DNA from: Hydrangea macrophylla
Taxonomy: Eukaryota > Streptophyta > Magnoliopsida > Cornales > Hydrangeaceae
NCBI GenBank assembly: GCA_033977485.1
Contig: CM066989.1
Coordinates: 98,165,887-98,229,886 of the forward strand
Direction: 5' to 3'
DNA: 64,000 bases
Shown piece by piece: positions 9,673 to 23,286 of the stretch. Below the pieces are notes generated by a model. It did not search any database. It saw only the letters and a program-made list of their open reading frames with translations, and was not told the DNA's origin. Within the stretch, counting starts at the first letter, position 1; every line of letters starts with the position of its first letter. A program made the translations under genes and the position numbers.

Positions 9673-12600
9673 ACAACTCTTGTATGGGATTTAAGACAAA
9701 TCTGATGGATTCTTAACAAATTCTTAAGAATCCTCCACATTAGTTAAGAATCCCCTGTATTGCATGAGAATCCTCCACAAATTGTTATGAATCCCCCAAC
9801 ATTTGTTAAGAATCCCCCACAGTTAATTAAGAATTCCCCATAAATTGTTATGAATCCCCCACAGTTTGTTAAGGATCCCTCACATTCTTCTGCTATATGG
9901 AAGAATCATAAGAAACTGTGAGGGATTCTTATGCGATAGGAGGGATTCTTTAGAAGTAGTGGTGGGGTGGGGGGGGGGGGGGGGAGTTCCTTAAAAAAAA
10001 TGTGGCGGATTCTTAACCAATGTGGGGGATTATTAACAAATATTGGGAATAGTGAAAAACCTTGCAGTAGTGGACATGACAACTATTGTAGGGGATTTTA
10101 GACAAATGTGATGAATTCTTAACCACATTGGTTAACAATCCCCTGGATTGCATGAGAATCCTCCACAAATTCTTATAAATCCCCCAAAGTTTGTTAAGAA
10201 TCTCCTACATTAGTTAAGACTCCCCCACGGTTTGTAAAGAATCCCCCACATTGGTCAAGAATTTCCCGCATTGCATTAGAATCCTTCGTAAATTCTTATG
10301 AATCCTCCACATTGGTTCAGAATCTCTCACAGTTTTTTGTGAATCCCCTACAGTTTGTTAAAAATTCTCCACAAATTGTCATGAATCTCGTACATTGGTT
10401 ATGAATCCCCCACAATTTGTTAACAATCCATGATATCGCATAAGAATCCCCCATAAATCATTAAGGATCTCCCATAGTTGGTTAGGAATTCCCTACAAAT
10501 TGTTATGAGTTCCTCACAGTTTGTTATGGATCCCTCACATTCTCATGCTATAATGCTATATAGAAGATTCATAACAAACCGTGGGGGATTATTATGGGAG
10601 ATGTTGGATTCTAAACAGACTGTGGGGGGAGGGGGATCCTTAACAAACTATAGGGGATTCTTAACAAATGTGAGTGATTATTAAGAAATAAGGGAAATAA
10701 TGAACAAATGTGCAATATGGGAGATGATACTATTGTACGGGATTTTAGACAAATGTGATAGATTCTTAACAAATTGTAATGAACCCTCCACATTGGTTAA
10801 GAATGCCCCGTATTGCATAAGAATCCTCCATAAATTGTTATGAATCCCCCTACATTGGTTAAGAAACCCACCACCTTTGTTAAGAATTCCCTACATGGGT
10901 AAAGAAACCCCCACAGTTTGGTAAGAATCTCCACATTGGTTAAGAATTCACCATATTGCAAGTGAATCCTCCACAAATTGTTATGAATCCCCGACATTTT
11001 TTAATAATCCCCCACAAATTGTTATGAATCCCCCACAGTTTGTTTAAAATCTCGCACATTGGTTAAGAATTATGGATTCTTAACAATCCTCCACATTGGT
11101 TAAGAATCCCCTATATTCCATAAGATTTATCCAAAAATTATTATGAATCTCCCACAATTTGCTAAGTATCCCCTACAAATTGTTATGAATCCCCCACATT
11201 GGTAAAGAATCCCACACATTTGTTTTGAATACCCCATAATTTGGTAACAATCCACGATATCGATTCATAAGAAAGTGTGGGGGATTCTTATGGGATATGG
11301 GGAATTCTAAACAAACTGTGGGGGATCCTTAACAAACTGTGGGGGAGGGGGGATCCTTAACAAACTGTAAGGGATTCTTTGTAAATGTGGCGGATTATTA
11401 ACAAATATGGGGAATAACGAACAAATGTGCTATATGGGAGATGACAACTCTTGTATAGGATTTAAGACAAATCTGATGGATTCTTAACAAATTCTTAAGA
11501 ATCCTCCACATTAGTTAAGAATCCCCTGTATTGCATGAGAATCCTCCACAAATTGTTATGAATCCCCCACTATTTGTTAAGAATCCCCCACAGTTAATTA
11601 AGAATTCCCCATAAATTGTTATGAATCCCCCACAGTTTGTTAAGGATCCCTCACATTCTTCTGCTATATGGAAGAATCATAAGAAACTGTGAGGGATTCT
11701 TATGCGATAGGAGCGATTCTTTAGAAGCAGTGGTGGGGGGGGGGGAGTTCCTTAAAAAAATGTGGCGGATTCTTAACCAATGTGGGGGATTATTAACAAA
11801 TATTGGGAATAGTGAAAAAATTTGCAGTATTGGAGATGACAACTATTGTAGGGGGTTTTAGACAAATGTGATGAATTCTTAACCACATTGGTTAACAATC
11901 CCCTGGATTGCATGAGAATCCTCCACAAATTCTTATGAATCCCCCAAAGTTTGTTAAGAATCTCCTACATTAGTTAAGACTCCCCCACGGTTTGTTAAGA
12001 ATCCCCCACATTGGTCAAGAATTTCCCGTATTGCATTAGAATTCTTCGTAAATTCTTATGAATCCTCGACATTGGTTCAGAATCTCTCACTGTTTTTTGA
12101 GAATCCCCCACAGTTTGTTAAAAATTGCCCACAAATTGTCATGAATCTCATACATTGGTTATGAATCCCCCACAATTTGTTAACAATCCATGATATCGCA
12201 TAAGAATCCCCCATAAATTGTTAATGATCTCCCACAGTTGGTTAGGAATTCCCTACAAATTGTTATGAGTTCCTCACAGTTTGTTATGGATCCCTCACAT
12301 TCTCAAGCTATAATGCTATATAGAAGATTCAAAACAAACCGTGGGGGATTCTTATGGGATATGTTGGATTCTAAACAGACTGTGGGGGGAGGGGGATCCT
12401 TAACAAACTATAGGGGATTCTTAACAAATGTGAGTGATTATTAAGAAATAAGGGAAATAATGAACAAATGTGCAACATGGGAGATGATACTATTTTACGG
12501 GATTTTAGACAAATGTGATAGATTCTTAACAAATTGTAACGAATCCTCCACATTGGTTAAGAATGCCCCGTATTGCATAAGAATCCTCCATAAATTGTTA

Positions 12601-15600
12601 TGAATCCCCCTACATTGGTTAAGAATCCCACCAACTTTGTTAAGAATTCCCTACATGGGTAAAGAAACCCCCACAGTTTGTTAAAAATCTCCACATTGGT
12701 TAAGAATTCACCATACTGCAAGAGAATCCTCCACAAATTGTTGTGAATCCCCGACATTGTTTAATAATCCCCCACAAAATGTTACGAATCCCCCACAGTT
12801 TGTTTAAAATCTCGCACATTGGTTAAGAATTATGGATTCTTAACAATCCTCCACATTGGTTAAGAATCCCTCATATTCCATAAGATTTATCCAAAAATTA
12901 TCATGAATCCCCCCACAATTTGTTCAGAATTCCCCAAAAATTGTTATGAATCCCCCACATTGATGAAGAATCCCACACATTTATTTTGAATCCCCTATAA
13001 TTTGGTAACAATCCACGATATCGATTCATAAGAAAGTGTGGGGGATTCTTATGGGATATGGGGAATTCTAAACAAACTGTGGGGGATCCTTAACAAACTG
13101 TGGGGGAGGGGGGATCCTTAACAAACTGTAAGGGATTCTTTGTAAATGTGGGGGATTATTAACAAATATGGGGAATAACGAACAAATGTGCTATATGGGA
13201 GATGACAACTCTTGTATGGGATTTAAGACAAATCTGATGGATTCTTAACAAATTCTTAAGAATCTTCCACATTAGTTAAGAATCCCCTGTATTGCATGAG
13301 AATCCTCCACAAATTGTTATGAATCCCCCACTATTTGTTAAGAATCCCCCACAGTTAATTAAGAATTCCCCATAAATTGTTATGAATCCCCCACAGTTTG
13401 TTAAGGATCCCTCACATTCTTCTGCTATATGGAAGAATCACAAGAAACTGTGAGGGATTCTTATGCGATAGGAGCGATCCTTTAGAAGCAGTGGTGGGGG
13501 GGGGGGGGGGGAGTTCCTTAAAAAAATGTGGCGGATTCTTAACCAATGTGAGGGATTATTAACAAATATTGGGAATAGTGAAAAAATTTGCAGTATTGGA
13601 GATGACAACTATTGTAGGGGATTTTAGACAAATGTGATGAATTCTTAACCACATTGGTTAACAATCCCCTGGATTGCATGAGAATCCTCCACAAATTCTT
13701 ATGAATCCCCCAAAGTTTGTTAAGAATCTCCTACATTAGTTAAGACACCCCCACGGTTTGTTAAGAATCCCCCACATTGGTCAAGAATTTCCCGCATTGC
13801 ATTAGAATCCTTCGTAAATTCTTATGAATCCTCCACATTGGTTCAGAATCTCTCACAGTTTTTTGAGAATCCCCTACAGTTTGTTAAAAATTCCCCACAA
13901 ATTGTCATGAATCTCATACATTGGTTATGAATCCCCCACAATTTGTTAACAATCCATGATATCGCATAAGAATCCCCCATAAATCATTAAGGATCTCCCA
14001 TAGTTGGTTAGGAATTCCCTACAAATTGTTATGAGTTCCTCACAGTTTGTTATGGATCCCTCACATTCTCATGCTATAATGCTATATAGAAGATTCATAA
14101 CAAACCGTGGGGGATTCTTATGGGAGATGTTGGATTCTAAACAGACTGTGGGGGGAGGGGGATCCTTAACAAACTATAGGGGATTCTTAACAAATGTGAG
14201 TGATTATTAAGAAATAAGGGAAATAATGAACAAATGTGCAATATGGGAGATGATACTATTGTACGGGATTTTAGACAAATGTGATAGATTCTTAACAAAT
14301 TGTAATGAACCCTCCACATTGGTTAAGAATGCCCCGTATTGCATAAGAATCCTCCATAAATTGTTATGAATCCCCCTACATTGGTTACGAAACCCACCAA
14401 CTTTGTTAAGAATTCCCTACATGGGTAAAGAAACCCCCACAGTTTGGTAAGAATCTCCACATTGGTTAAGAATTCACCATATTGCAAGAGAATCCTCCAC
14501 AAATTGTTATGAATCCCGGACATTTTTTAATAATCCCCCACAAATTGTTATGAATCCCCCACAGTTTGTTTAAAATCTCGCACATTGGTTAAGAATTATG
14601 GATTCTTAACAATCCTCCACATTGGTTAAGAATCCCCTATATTCCATAAGATTTATCCAAAAATTATTATGAATCTCCCACAATTTGCTAAGTATCCCCC
14701 ACAAATTGTTATGAATCCCCCACATTGGTAAAGAATCCCACACATTTGTTTTGAATACCCCATAATTTGGTAACAATCCACGATATCGATTCATAAGAAA
14801 GTGTGGGGGATTCTTATGGGATATGGGGAATTCTAAACAAACTGTGGGGGATCCTTAACAAACTGTGGGGGAGGGGGGATCCTTAACAAACTGTAAGGGA
14901 TTCTTTGTAAATGTAGGGGATTATTAACAAATATGGGGAATAACGAACAAATGTGCAATATGGTAGATGACAACTCTTGTATTCGATTTTAGACAAATCT
15001 GATGGATTCTTAGCAAATTCCTAAGAATCCTCCACATTAGTTAAGAATCCCCTGTATTGCATGAGAATCCTCCACAAATTGTTATGAATCCCCCACTATT
15101 TGTTAAGAATCCCCCACAGTTAATTAAGAATTCCCCATAAATTGTTATGAATCCCCCACAGTTTGTTAAGGATCCCTCACATTCTTCTGCTATATGGAAG
15201 AATCATAAGAAACTGTGAGGGATTCTTATGCGATAGGAGGGATTCTTTAGAAACAGTGGGGGGGAGGGGGGGGGGGGGTGGAGTTCCTTAAAAAAATGTG
15301 GCGGATTCTTAACCAATGTGGGGGATTATTAACAAATATAGGGAATAGTGAAAATTTTTTGCAGTATTGGAGATGACAACTATTGTAGGGGATTTTAGAC
15401 AAATGTGATGGATTCTTAACCACATTGGTTAACAATCCCCTGGATTGCATGAGAATCCTCCACAAATTCTTATGAATCCCCAAAGTTTGTTAAGAATCTC
15501 CTACATTAGTTAAGGCTCCCCCACGGTTTGTTAAGAATCCCCCACATTGGTCAAGAATTTCCCACATTGCATTAGAATCCTTCGTAAATTCTTATGAATC

Positions 15601-18600
15601 CTCCACATTGGTTCAGAATCTCTCACAGTTTTTTGAGAATCCCCCACAGTTTGTTAAAAATTCCCCACAAATTTTCATGAATCTCATACATTGGTTATGA
15701 ATCCCCCACAATTTGTTAACAATCCATGATATCGCATAAGAATCCCCCATAAATCGTTAAGGATCTCCCATAGTTGGTTAGGAATTCCCTACAAATTGTT
15801 ATGAGTTCCTCACAGTTTGTTATGGATCCCTCACATTCTCATGCTATAATGCTATATAGAAGATTCATAACAAACCGTGGGGGATTCGTATTGGATATGT
15901 TGGATTCTAAACAGACTGTGGGGGGAGGGGGATCCTTAACAAACTATAGGGGATTCTTAACAAATGTGAGTGATTATTAAGAAATAAGGGAAATAATGAA
16001 CAAATGTGCAATATGGGAGATGATACTATTGTACGGGATTTTAGACAAATGTGATAGATTCTTAACAAATTGTAATGAATCCTCCACATTGGTTAAGAAT
16101 GCCCCGTATTGCATAAGAATCCTCCATAAATTGTTATGAATCCCCCTACATTGGTTAAGAATCCCACCAACTTTGTTAAGAATTCCCTACATGGGTAAAG
16201 AAACCCCCACAGTTTGGCAAGAATCTCCACATTGGTTAAGAATTCACCATATTGCATGAGAATCCTCCACAAATTGTTATGAATCCCCGACATTTTTTAA
16301 TAATCCCCCACAAATTGTTATGAATCCCTCACAGTTTGTTTAAAATCTCGCACATTGGTTAAGAATTATGGGTTCTTAACAATCCTCAACATTGGTTAAG
16401 AATCCCCTATATTCCTTATGATTTATCCAAAAATTATTATGAATCTCCCACAATTTGTTAAGTATCCCCCACAAATTGTTATGAATCCCCCACATTGGTA
16501 AAGAATCCCACACATTTGTTTTGAATACCCCATAATTTGGTAACAATCCACGATATCGATTCATAAGAAAGTGTGGGGGATTCTTATGGGATATGGGGAA
16601 TTCTAAACAAACTGTGGGGGATCCTTAACAAACTGTGGGGGAGGGGGGATCCTTAACAAACTGTAAGGGATTCTTTGTAAATGTGGGGGATTATTAACAA
16701 ATATGGGGAATAATGAACAAATGTGCAATATGGGAGAAGACAACTCTTGTATGGGATTTTAGACAAATCTGTTGGATTCTTAACAAATTCTTAAGAACCC
16801 TCCACATTAGTTAAGAATCCCCTGTATTGCATGAGAATCCTCCACAAATTGTTATGAATCCCCCACTATTTGTTAAGAATCCCCCACAGTTAATTAAGAA
16901 TTCCCCATAAATTGTTATGAATCCCCCACAGTTTGTTAAGGATCCCTCACTTTCTTCTGCTATATGGAAGAATCATAAGAAACTGTGAGGGATTCTTATG
17001 CGATAGGAGGGATTCTTTAGAAACAGTTGGGGGGAGGGGGGGGGTTCCTTAAAAAAATGTGGCGGATTCTTAACCAATGTGGGGGATTATTAACAAATAT
17101 AGGGAATAGTGAAAAAATTTGCAGTATTGGAGATGACAACTATTGTAGGGGATTTTAGACAAATGTGATGGATTCTTTACCACGTTGGTTAACAATCCCC
17201 TGGATTGCATGAGAATCCTCCACAAATTCTTATGAATCCCCCAAAGTTTGTTAAGAATCTCCTACATTAGTTAAGTCTCTCCCACGGTTTGTTAAGAATC
17301 CCCACATTGGTCAAGAATTTCCCGTATTGCATTAGAATCCTTCGTGAATTCTTATGAATCTTCCACATTGGTTCAGAATCTCTCACAGTTTTTTGAAAAT
17401 CCCCTACAGTTTGTTGAAAATTCCCCACAAATTGTCATGAATCTCATACATTGGTTTTGAATCCCCCACAATTTGTTAACAATCCATGATATTGCATAAG
17501 AATCCCCCATAAATCGTTAAGGATCTCCCATAGTTGGTTAGGAATTCCCTACAAATTGTTATGAGTTCCTCACAGTTTGTTATGGATCCCTCACATTCTC
17601 ATGCTATAATGCTATATAGAAGATTCATAACAAACCGTGGGGGATTCTTATGGGATATGTTGGATTCTAAACAGACTGTGGGGGGAGGGGGATCCTTAAC
17701 AAACTATAAGGGATTCTTAACAAATGTGGGTGATTATTAACAAATATGGGGAATAATGAACAAATGTGCAATATGGGAGATGGTACTATTGCACGGAATT
17801 TTAGACAAATGTGATAGATTCTTAACAAATTGTAACGAATCCTCCACATTGGTTAAGAATGCCCCGTATTGCATAAGAATCCTCCACAAATTGTTATGAA
17901 TCCCCCTACATTGGTTAAGAATCCCACCAACTTTGTTAAGAATTCCCTACATGGGTAAAGAAACCCCCACAGTTTGTTAAAAATCTCCACATTGGTTAAG
18001 AATTCACCATACTGCAAGAGAATCCTCCACAAATTGTTATGAATCCCCGACATTGTTTAATAATCCCCCACAAATTGTTACGAATCCCCCACAATTTGTT
18101 TAAAATCTCGCACATTGGTTAAGAATTATGGATTCTTAACAATCCTCCACATTGGTTAAGAATCCCCATATTCCATAAGATTTATCAAAAAATTATCATG
18201 AATCCCCCCACAATTTGTTAAGAATCCCCTAAAAATTGTTATGAATCCCCCACATTGGTAAAGAATCCCACACATTTGTTTTGAATCCCCCATAATTTGG
18301 TAACAATCCACGATATCGATTCATAAAAAAGAGTGGGGGATTCTTATGGGATATGGGGAATTCTAAACAAACTGTGGGGGATCCTTAACAAACTGTGGGG
18401 GAGGGGGGATCCTTAACAAACTGTAAGGGATTCTTCGTAAATGTGGGGGATTATTAATAAATATGGGGACTAACGAACAAATGTGCAATATGGGAGATGA
18501 CAACTCTTGTATGGGATTTTAGACAAATCTGATGGATTCTTTACAAATTCTTATGAATCCTCCACATTGGTTAAGAATCCCCTGTATTGCATGAGAATCC

Positions 18601-18716
18601 TCCACAAATTGTTATGAATCCCCCACTATTTGTTAAGAATCCCCTAATTATTGTGAATCCCCCACATTGGTAAAAAAATCCCCCGCAGTTTGTTAAAAAT
18701 CCCCCACAATATTTCC
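9673..18716. repeat. Tandem array of 1.77-kb higher-order units made of a bidirectional 20-bp minisatellite
   Basis: Unit starts, taken at the marker ACAACTCTTGTA, are 9673, 11444, 13205, 14970, 16740 and 18500, giving periods of 1771, 1761, 1765, 1770 and 1760 bp; the sixth unit is cut at about 18716. The base motif is close to AATCCCCCACATTGGTTAAG. Each unit contains three diverged sub-units of about 400, 650 and 710 bp. Each sub-unit runs first with the C-rich motif, reaches a palindromic centre (for example around 9900), then runs back with the G-rich complement (TGTGGGGGATTCTTAAC). Poly-G tracts of variable length occur once per unit. The recurring 60-68-codon ORFs are a by-product of the periodicity and do not code. 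Adjacent units differ by scattered substitutions only. Confidence 0.95.
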
Positions 18717-20133
18717 CCCCTTAGCTGAGTCACTGATATTGAGCATTTTTGGCCCAATAAGCCCCATCTGCTGGTCCACTATACGGCCAATTTTTGAATT
18801 TAAGTTAAACAACTGTCTCACCTCGAGCATTGGACCACTGTCGTCACTCAGCTCTTGCATTGAATGCTGATGTGACTTGCTATTCCGACTACGAGAAACC
18901 CCCCACGCCGGCGACCGAGCCACCAGCAGAGAACCAGTCTCGGAAGATCTACCACCCTTTTTCTGAGCCTGACTTAAAACTAATTCCTTGTCCTCCATCC
19001 CCACCCCATTGGTCCTGTTAGAGAAATCACCTAAAACGGTCGAATTCTCCTGTAGTAACTTGGATGTTCTAGGGCAACGATTGAACAACCAAAGATCATT
19101 AGCTGGCTCTTCACACACTCTGACTGGGAACAATTGTCCATCAACGTCCACCATGACAATAGTATCGATCTTTTCTGGGCCTACAATTGAACACAACACT
19201 CTTCCTATGTCGAGTCTGTGCTTCTTCTCCGTTAGACTGTCAAGCGATAAAATAGAGCCCCAAATAGAGCAAAGCTGCTTAAAAAAAATCAAAATTCCAG
19301 ATCTGAAGTGGAACACCCACACAGCTCAACCAGGCGAATCTCCCCCCTCGCTTCACCCCAGGATGCTAGGGTTCTACCGACGAGAACCATCTCCCCAGCC
19401 AAGAGTCAGTCATAAACACATTTTCTTCCATTCTCTCTGTAGATTCGAAGTCAAGAAGAACAAGGTCACCACCCAAGGATCTGACTCCATACTCAAAGAT
19501 CCCTTCTCCAATAAGTTGATCCTGAAGAGATCCGATTTCCTACGTACAACGAACAACACCTACCGCACACCTTTTTAACCACAACAGTTCTTCATCAGAG
19601 GACTTTAGCGATAAAACTGGAAGTTGCTTCACATTATTGCCATCTGAGGGGCCACAGATCACCTCCTTAAAAGACCTCTTACTCTCATTAAATGGGTTGC
19701 AATGAGCCCCAATTTTCTCCTCAGTAAATGTAATAGGTGGATTGTAAGGTGGGTTATGTTGTGGACCCCCAAAAGATGCAATCTTAACTTTGACTCTATA
19801 CCCCAATAAATAACAACCATTCATTTCTTGAACAGCTAATCTAGCAATTCTTAACTCCCCAAACCGAACAAATCCAAATTTATCCTTTCTTCCCTTTCTG
19901 ACCTTGTTGGGGATGAAAACATCTTTAGGGATTCCTCTGTTAGAGAAAAGCTTCCTCAGCATATTAACATCAACGAAAGGATTAAGATTGTCTACAAACA
20001 CCGTGATAAATTTGCTCCTCAGGCTGTCGATATCACGAGAACCATCCAACCCCTTACTCTTTCTTCTTTTCAACCCCTGATGATCTGTATCTCTCTGCTG
20101 CCCACCACTACTCTGGCCGAACGTTCCCCTCAT
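18717..20133 (-). pseudogene. Plant LINE (L1-type) ORF1 with N-terminal RRM, decayed and truncated
   Basis: The start is the ATG whose complement is at 20131-20133. Residues about 43-118 form an RNA-recognition motif (FITVFVDNLNP as the first conserved strand, KFGFVRFG as the second). The downstream part carries features of plant LINE ORF1 proteins: a conserved WLGRWF segment, the GVPLQIWN-like segment, an FFKQLCSIWGS block, and a later region ending in LFPVRVCEE. The reading frame is broken near 19540 (stop or frameshift after VVRCT) and by a nonsense codon where Trp is expected near 19365. The reading then runs straight into the tandem array at about 18716, so the C-terminus and ORF2 are missing. 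In an active LINE this protein binds the element RNA. Confidence 0.8.
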
Positions 20134-20530
20134 TTTTTTAATCCGGCACTACAAGAGTTGTACAATGAACATGCCATAATGAACTTTAGTTCCCCTGTAA
20201 ATTAGAATTATTTTAATTTCATCATTTTATTGTGGTGGGATATATTTTTGTCCATTGGGGTATGACTATTTTTAATAGATGTATATATACATCGATACAC
20301 ACGCGCACACACACACATATATATATATAAATATATATAGCTGGTTCTCCCTATTAACACTCTCTTCTCTCCCAAATTGACTATCCCAATGAGAAAAGTG
20401 GAAAGAATGTGGCCCTCTTTGTGTTCTCGTCTCTCCTGTTCTCTCCATCCAAATCGTTTACAATTTGATAGTGTTGGAATATAATTGTAACTTAAGAAAA
20501 AATGAAGGAAAGTGTATCATAAAATTTAAA
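20134..20530. other. Short AT-rich spacer with an (AC)n/(AT)n microsatellite
   Basis: The microsatellite spans about 20295-20339. The rest shows no gene. A CACTACAAGAG string near 20149 resembles a CACTA terminus, but no partner end was found. Confidence 0.5.
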
Positions 20531-21018
20531 AACATAATGATCGTGGTATCATAGTCTCACTGAATAATTTCTCCTAATGGGTTTATGAACTTGATCTAGT
20601 AGTGGTCGAAAATTTTCAAATCACCTAAAGTACTTTTAACATGAGAGGAAAATGGGTTTAAATGGGGACTACAAATATTACTCATGTAAGAGATTTCAAA
20701 TGTAATGCAAATTTTGCAATATCATGCACCAAGCCATTAGGCCCACTACGTTTTCTTTTGGTGTAAAACACTTTCTAATTCTCTACAGCTGTAAAACAAT
20801 CCATAGCATTTGATATGTTTTAATTAATTTTAAACAAAAATGTTATTTACGTATAGAAAGTAGGAAAAGTAAAACACCTATCTATGATTTTTCTTCTTGG
20901 CTTTCTTTTATTTTTTTTCGTCCTTTTCTTTTCTTCTTTTTATATCCATGAGCCAAACCACACCTAAAACAAAGGTCTGGATTCCCAAGCAGTCTAAAGT
21001 GATGGTCTCTTATATCTT
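20531..21018 (+). repeat. Dispersed repeat, left arm of an inverted pair
   Basis: About 490 bp matching the reverse complement of 38373-38866, sharing blocks such as GATCGTGG, AAATGGGTTTAAA, the stretch around TTTACAGCTGTAGAG and GGTCTGGATTCCCAA. A related, weaker copy in the same orientation lies at about 21410-21560, and 21024-21125 resembles the complement of 39080-39168. It contains no ORF. Confidence 0.7.
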
Positions 21019-23286
21019 ATATATCTTGATCTCATTGTGGATGGAATATTCTAAGTTATCATGAGTTTGGTCAGCAATGATAGTGATTATGCTGTAACTA
21101 CTTTGCTTTGTAATATCTATCACTATTTGTTTAAGGTTTTTTTTTGGTCACCTTTTGTTCTAAGGAATTTTAATCAAAAGTCTTTTAAATTGATTTCTAT
21201 ATTATTAGGTCCAACTCATTTTTTATTTTAGTCAAAAGTCCTCATGTTATAAATTGAACTAGTTATGTGAAATTTTACCTAAAACATTGGGACTTGATCC
21301 GGCTAAGTTTCACTACTATTCATTGAGTTTTGACAAAAAAAAACCAGGTTGTCCATTAAAATCAATAGGTCTAAAATGAAGGACTATTTACAAAATTTCT
21401 CTTTGCTCTACTATGTGAGAAGTTATTCAATGAGACCGTCACACCATAACATTATTCTAATATGGTGTGACGTTTCAATGACATAGGACGTCCTTGATGT
21501 TTATTTGTCGTCGTCCAAAAAATTACCTCGAGTAATTTTAACACATTACGAAAATGGGTTTAAGCTTTATCTTGGTCACTGGTGATAGAGAAAATACTTG
21601 CGAGATTTGTATATTAAATTTAGTAGGGTTACATGTTATTCATTTATAAGATTATACTAGGTTGTATCGTTTGTTTGCTTGATTGTTCTTTCACGTTGCT
21701 TTTTCTTGTTTACATCTCATAAGAATCTTGGAAAGAAATTTGATTTTTTCACATTTATCGATTAAATTCACCCAAAACTAGGCTACTAAATAGTGTAGAG
21801 TACGATTATGCTCTAGGGTTATAATAGGGTTTTCAACTAATGATCTTTGGTACGCAGAAAAATATAATGAAAGTCAATAAGCTAATACATTTTTCCTAAG
21901 CTAATACAATATCCAAATCAAAGCAGATTGTGATTATAGCAGGTTGCGTATGGTGGAGAAGTCCTCACACTCCACTTATAAAGATACTTCTCTAGATTAA
22001 TAGATTTCGATACTACACGTATGTGGTCTATGTTTTGGTGAGTTCCAAAAGGGATGGCGATTGTCCCTGGGTGATTGTTAATGTCATGGGGGTGGAACTA
22101 TGTGTTTCAATACATTTTTTTAGATCAAGTTCGCTATTTGAGTGGTATACATATGGTGTGTTGAAAATTTGCGAGGAATCTATAATTTGTGTCACCGGAT
22201 GATCTCTATGGGTGCAAGCTTAGAGTTGGAACTACAGATGGAGTCATGAAAAATCACACATGGCAGGTGTTCTCGACCGAGAGATAAGTGTGGATATTGT
22301 GTGCCGTCTGGTTGGTAGAGTTGTACTCCCAAGTCCTCGATGGAAAAGTTCTTACAAGAGGGTCAATGGTTTGATCATGGTTCAGGCGATGTTGAGGTAC
22401 GATAATTCCTGCTGGGAAGAAAGAGGTGATGAGGCTCTTCTCTGGAGTTAAGGTGTATAATAACTCGTATTGATGCACATGTATTGATTGCGGTTTGGCG
22501 AATCAGAGGTATTGAGACCATATTAATTCAGGGTGTGCATATTGTTACGGAAGATGGTTAATCGTAAACGGTTACAAAGTGGTCGACTTTGTGGGTGCTC
22601 TGGTTGAGGGGGTGCTACTTATACATGTTTTATAGTGCTTCTATAAGACCAACTGTGGTCTTCTCCTTTGCAATAATGAAGGCAACGTTGTGGACCAACA
22701 TCAATCGGAACACACCCAGCAACACCTAGTCCTCATTTTTCATCACATCTGGTTTCACACCAAAAATAGGTGCATAGAGTTTTCTTTGATGAAGGTAATC
22801 CTCTATTTTTATCTTCCGAAATTCAACGTTCATACCATCAAACTTATCACCTTGATTTTTTACTTCTTCTATGACCGTCACTCTCACTCAAGCCAAAAGC
22901 TCCAACACTCGTTGTTGGGAATTAATTTAAACAACAAACACAGAACAATCGAATCCCCTTCCCAGGATATTGTGATATCGCCTAATTACTAGGACCTCTC
23001 TCATTACAAAAATGCTTTTTGGTTAATTTTTTTTTATCTCTCTTCTTCCTCCTCACTTGTTCCGTCTCTAAGCAAAAATCAAAAATTTCAAACATTAGAA
23101 TCATCTCTCTTATTTTCAAAATCACTATATTACCCTAACATTTTTTAGAACCCCTTCAATTTTCCATGAAGCACAAAAGTTTTTTACTTTTAAACCAAAG
23201 TGAAGATTGCCCAGATTCCTTTGACCTATCATGTCCATCATATTTATTCCATAGACAGGAGAAATCAAAAAAGTAAAAGAAAAAAA
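21019..23286. other. AT-rich intergenic DNA without a recognisable gene
   Basis: Apart from the diverged repeats noted at 21024-21125 and 21410-21560, I see nothing I can name. ORFs of 60-100 codons at 22254-22992 have no domain and no codon bias. Confidence 0.4.

Larger units (their letters stand above)
1..9675 (+). mobile_element. Athila-type Ty3/gypsy LTR retrotransposon, 5' end outside window
   Basis: What is visible in order: the end of reverse transcriptase, RNase H and integrase (3-2474), an uncharacterised ORF (2633-3562), a spliced-looking ORF in the env position (4555-5964), a long untranslated region, a polypurine tract (8021-8030) and the 3' LTR (8031 to 9672/9675). A pol without chromodomain followed by extra ORFs in the envelope position is the hallmark of the Athila lineage of plant Ty3/gypsy elements. 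The 5' LTR, gag, protease and first part of RT lie upstream of the window. The element sits in a tandem repeat array: the base after the LTR continues the repeat in phase. The visible ORFs are open, so the copy is not old, but LTR-LTR divergence cannot be measured here. Confidence 0.88.
8031..9675 (+). repeat. Athila 3' LTR (about 1.64 kb)
   Basis: It starts TGTGCAAAGC right after the polypurine tract and ends at either 9672 (CGTGTCA) or 9675 (GTCAACA); both give TG...CA ends, and the choice changes the predicted 5-bp target duplication (ACAAC or ACTCT). The block CCTGTGGGATCGACC near 9577-9592, shortly before the end, is typical of Athila/Tat LTR ends. A TATA-like TATATATAT lies at 8465-8473, with palindrome clusters on both sides of it. 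The length suits the family. Confidence 0.8.

Noticed and set aside
10478..18053. Families of 60-68-codon ORFs repeated every 1.77 kb
   Set aside because: They recur because the DNA unit recurs; they are composed of minisatellite words and have no independent coding signal.
20145..20165. CACTA terminus (CACTACAAGAG)
   Set aside because: No matching second end or 3-bp duplication could be paired with it.
22254..22992. Short ORFs as possible host genes
   Set aside because: No start context, domain, intron signals or composition bias; surrounding DNA is repeat-like.
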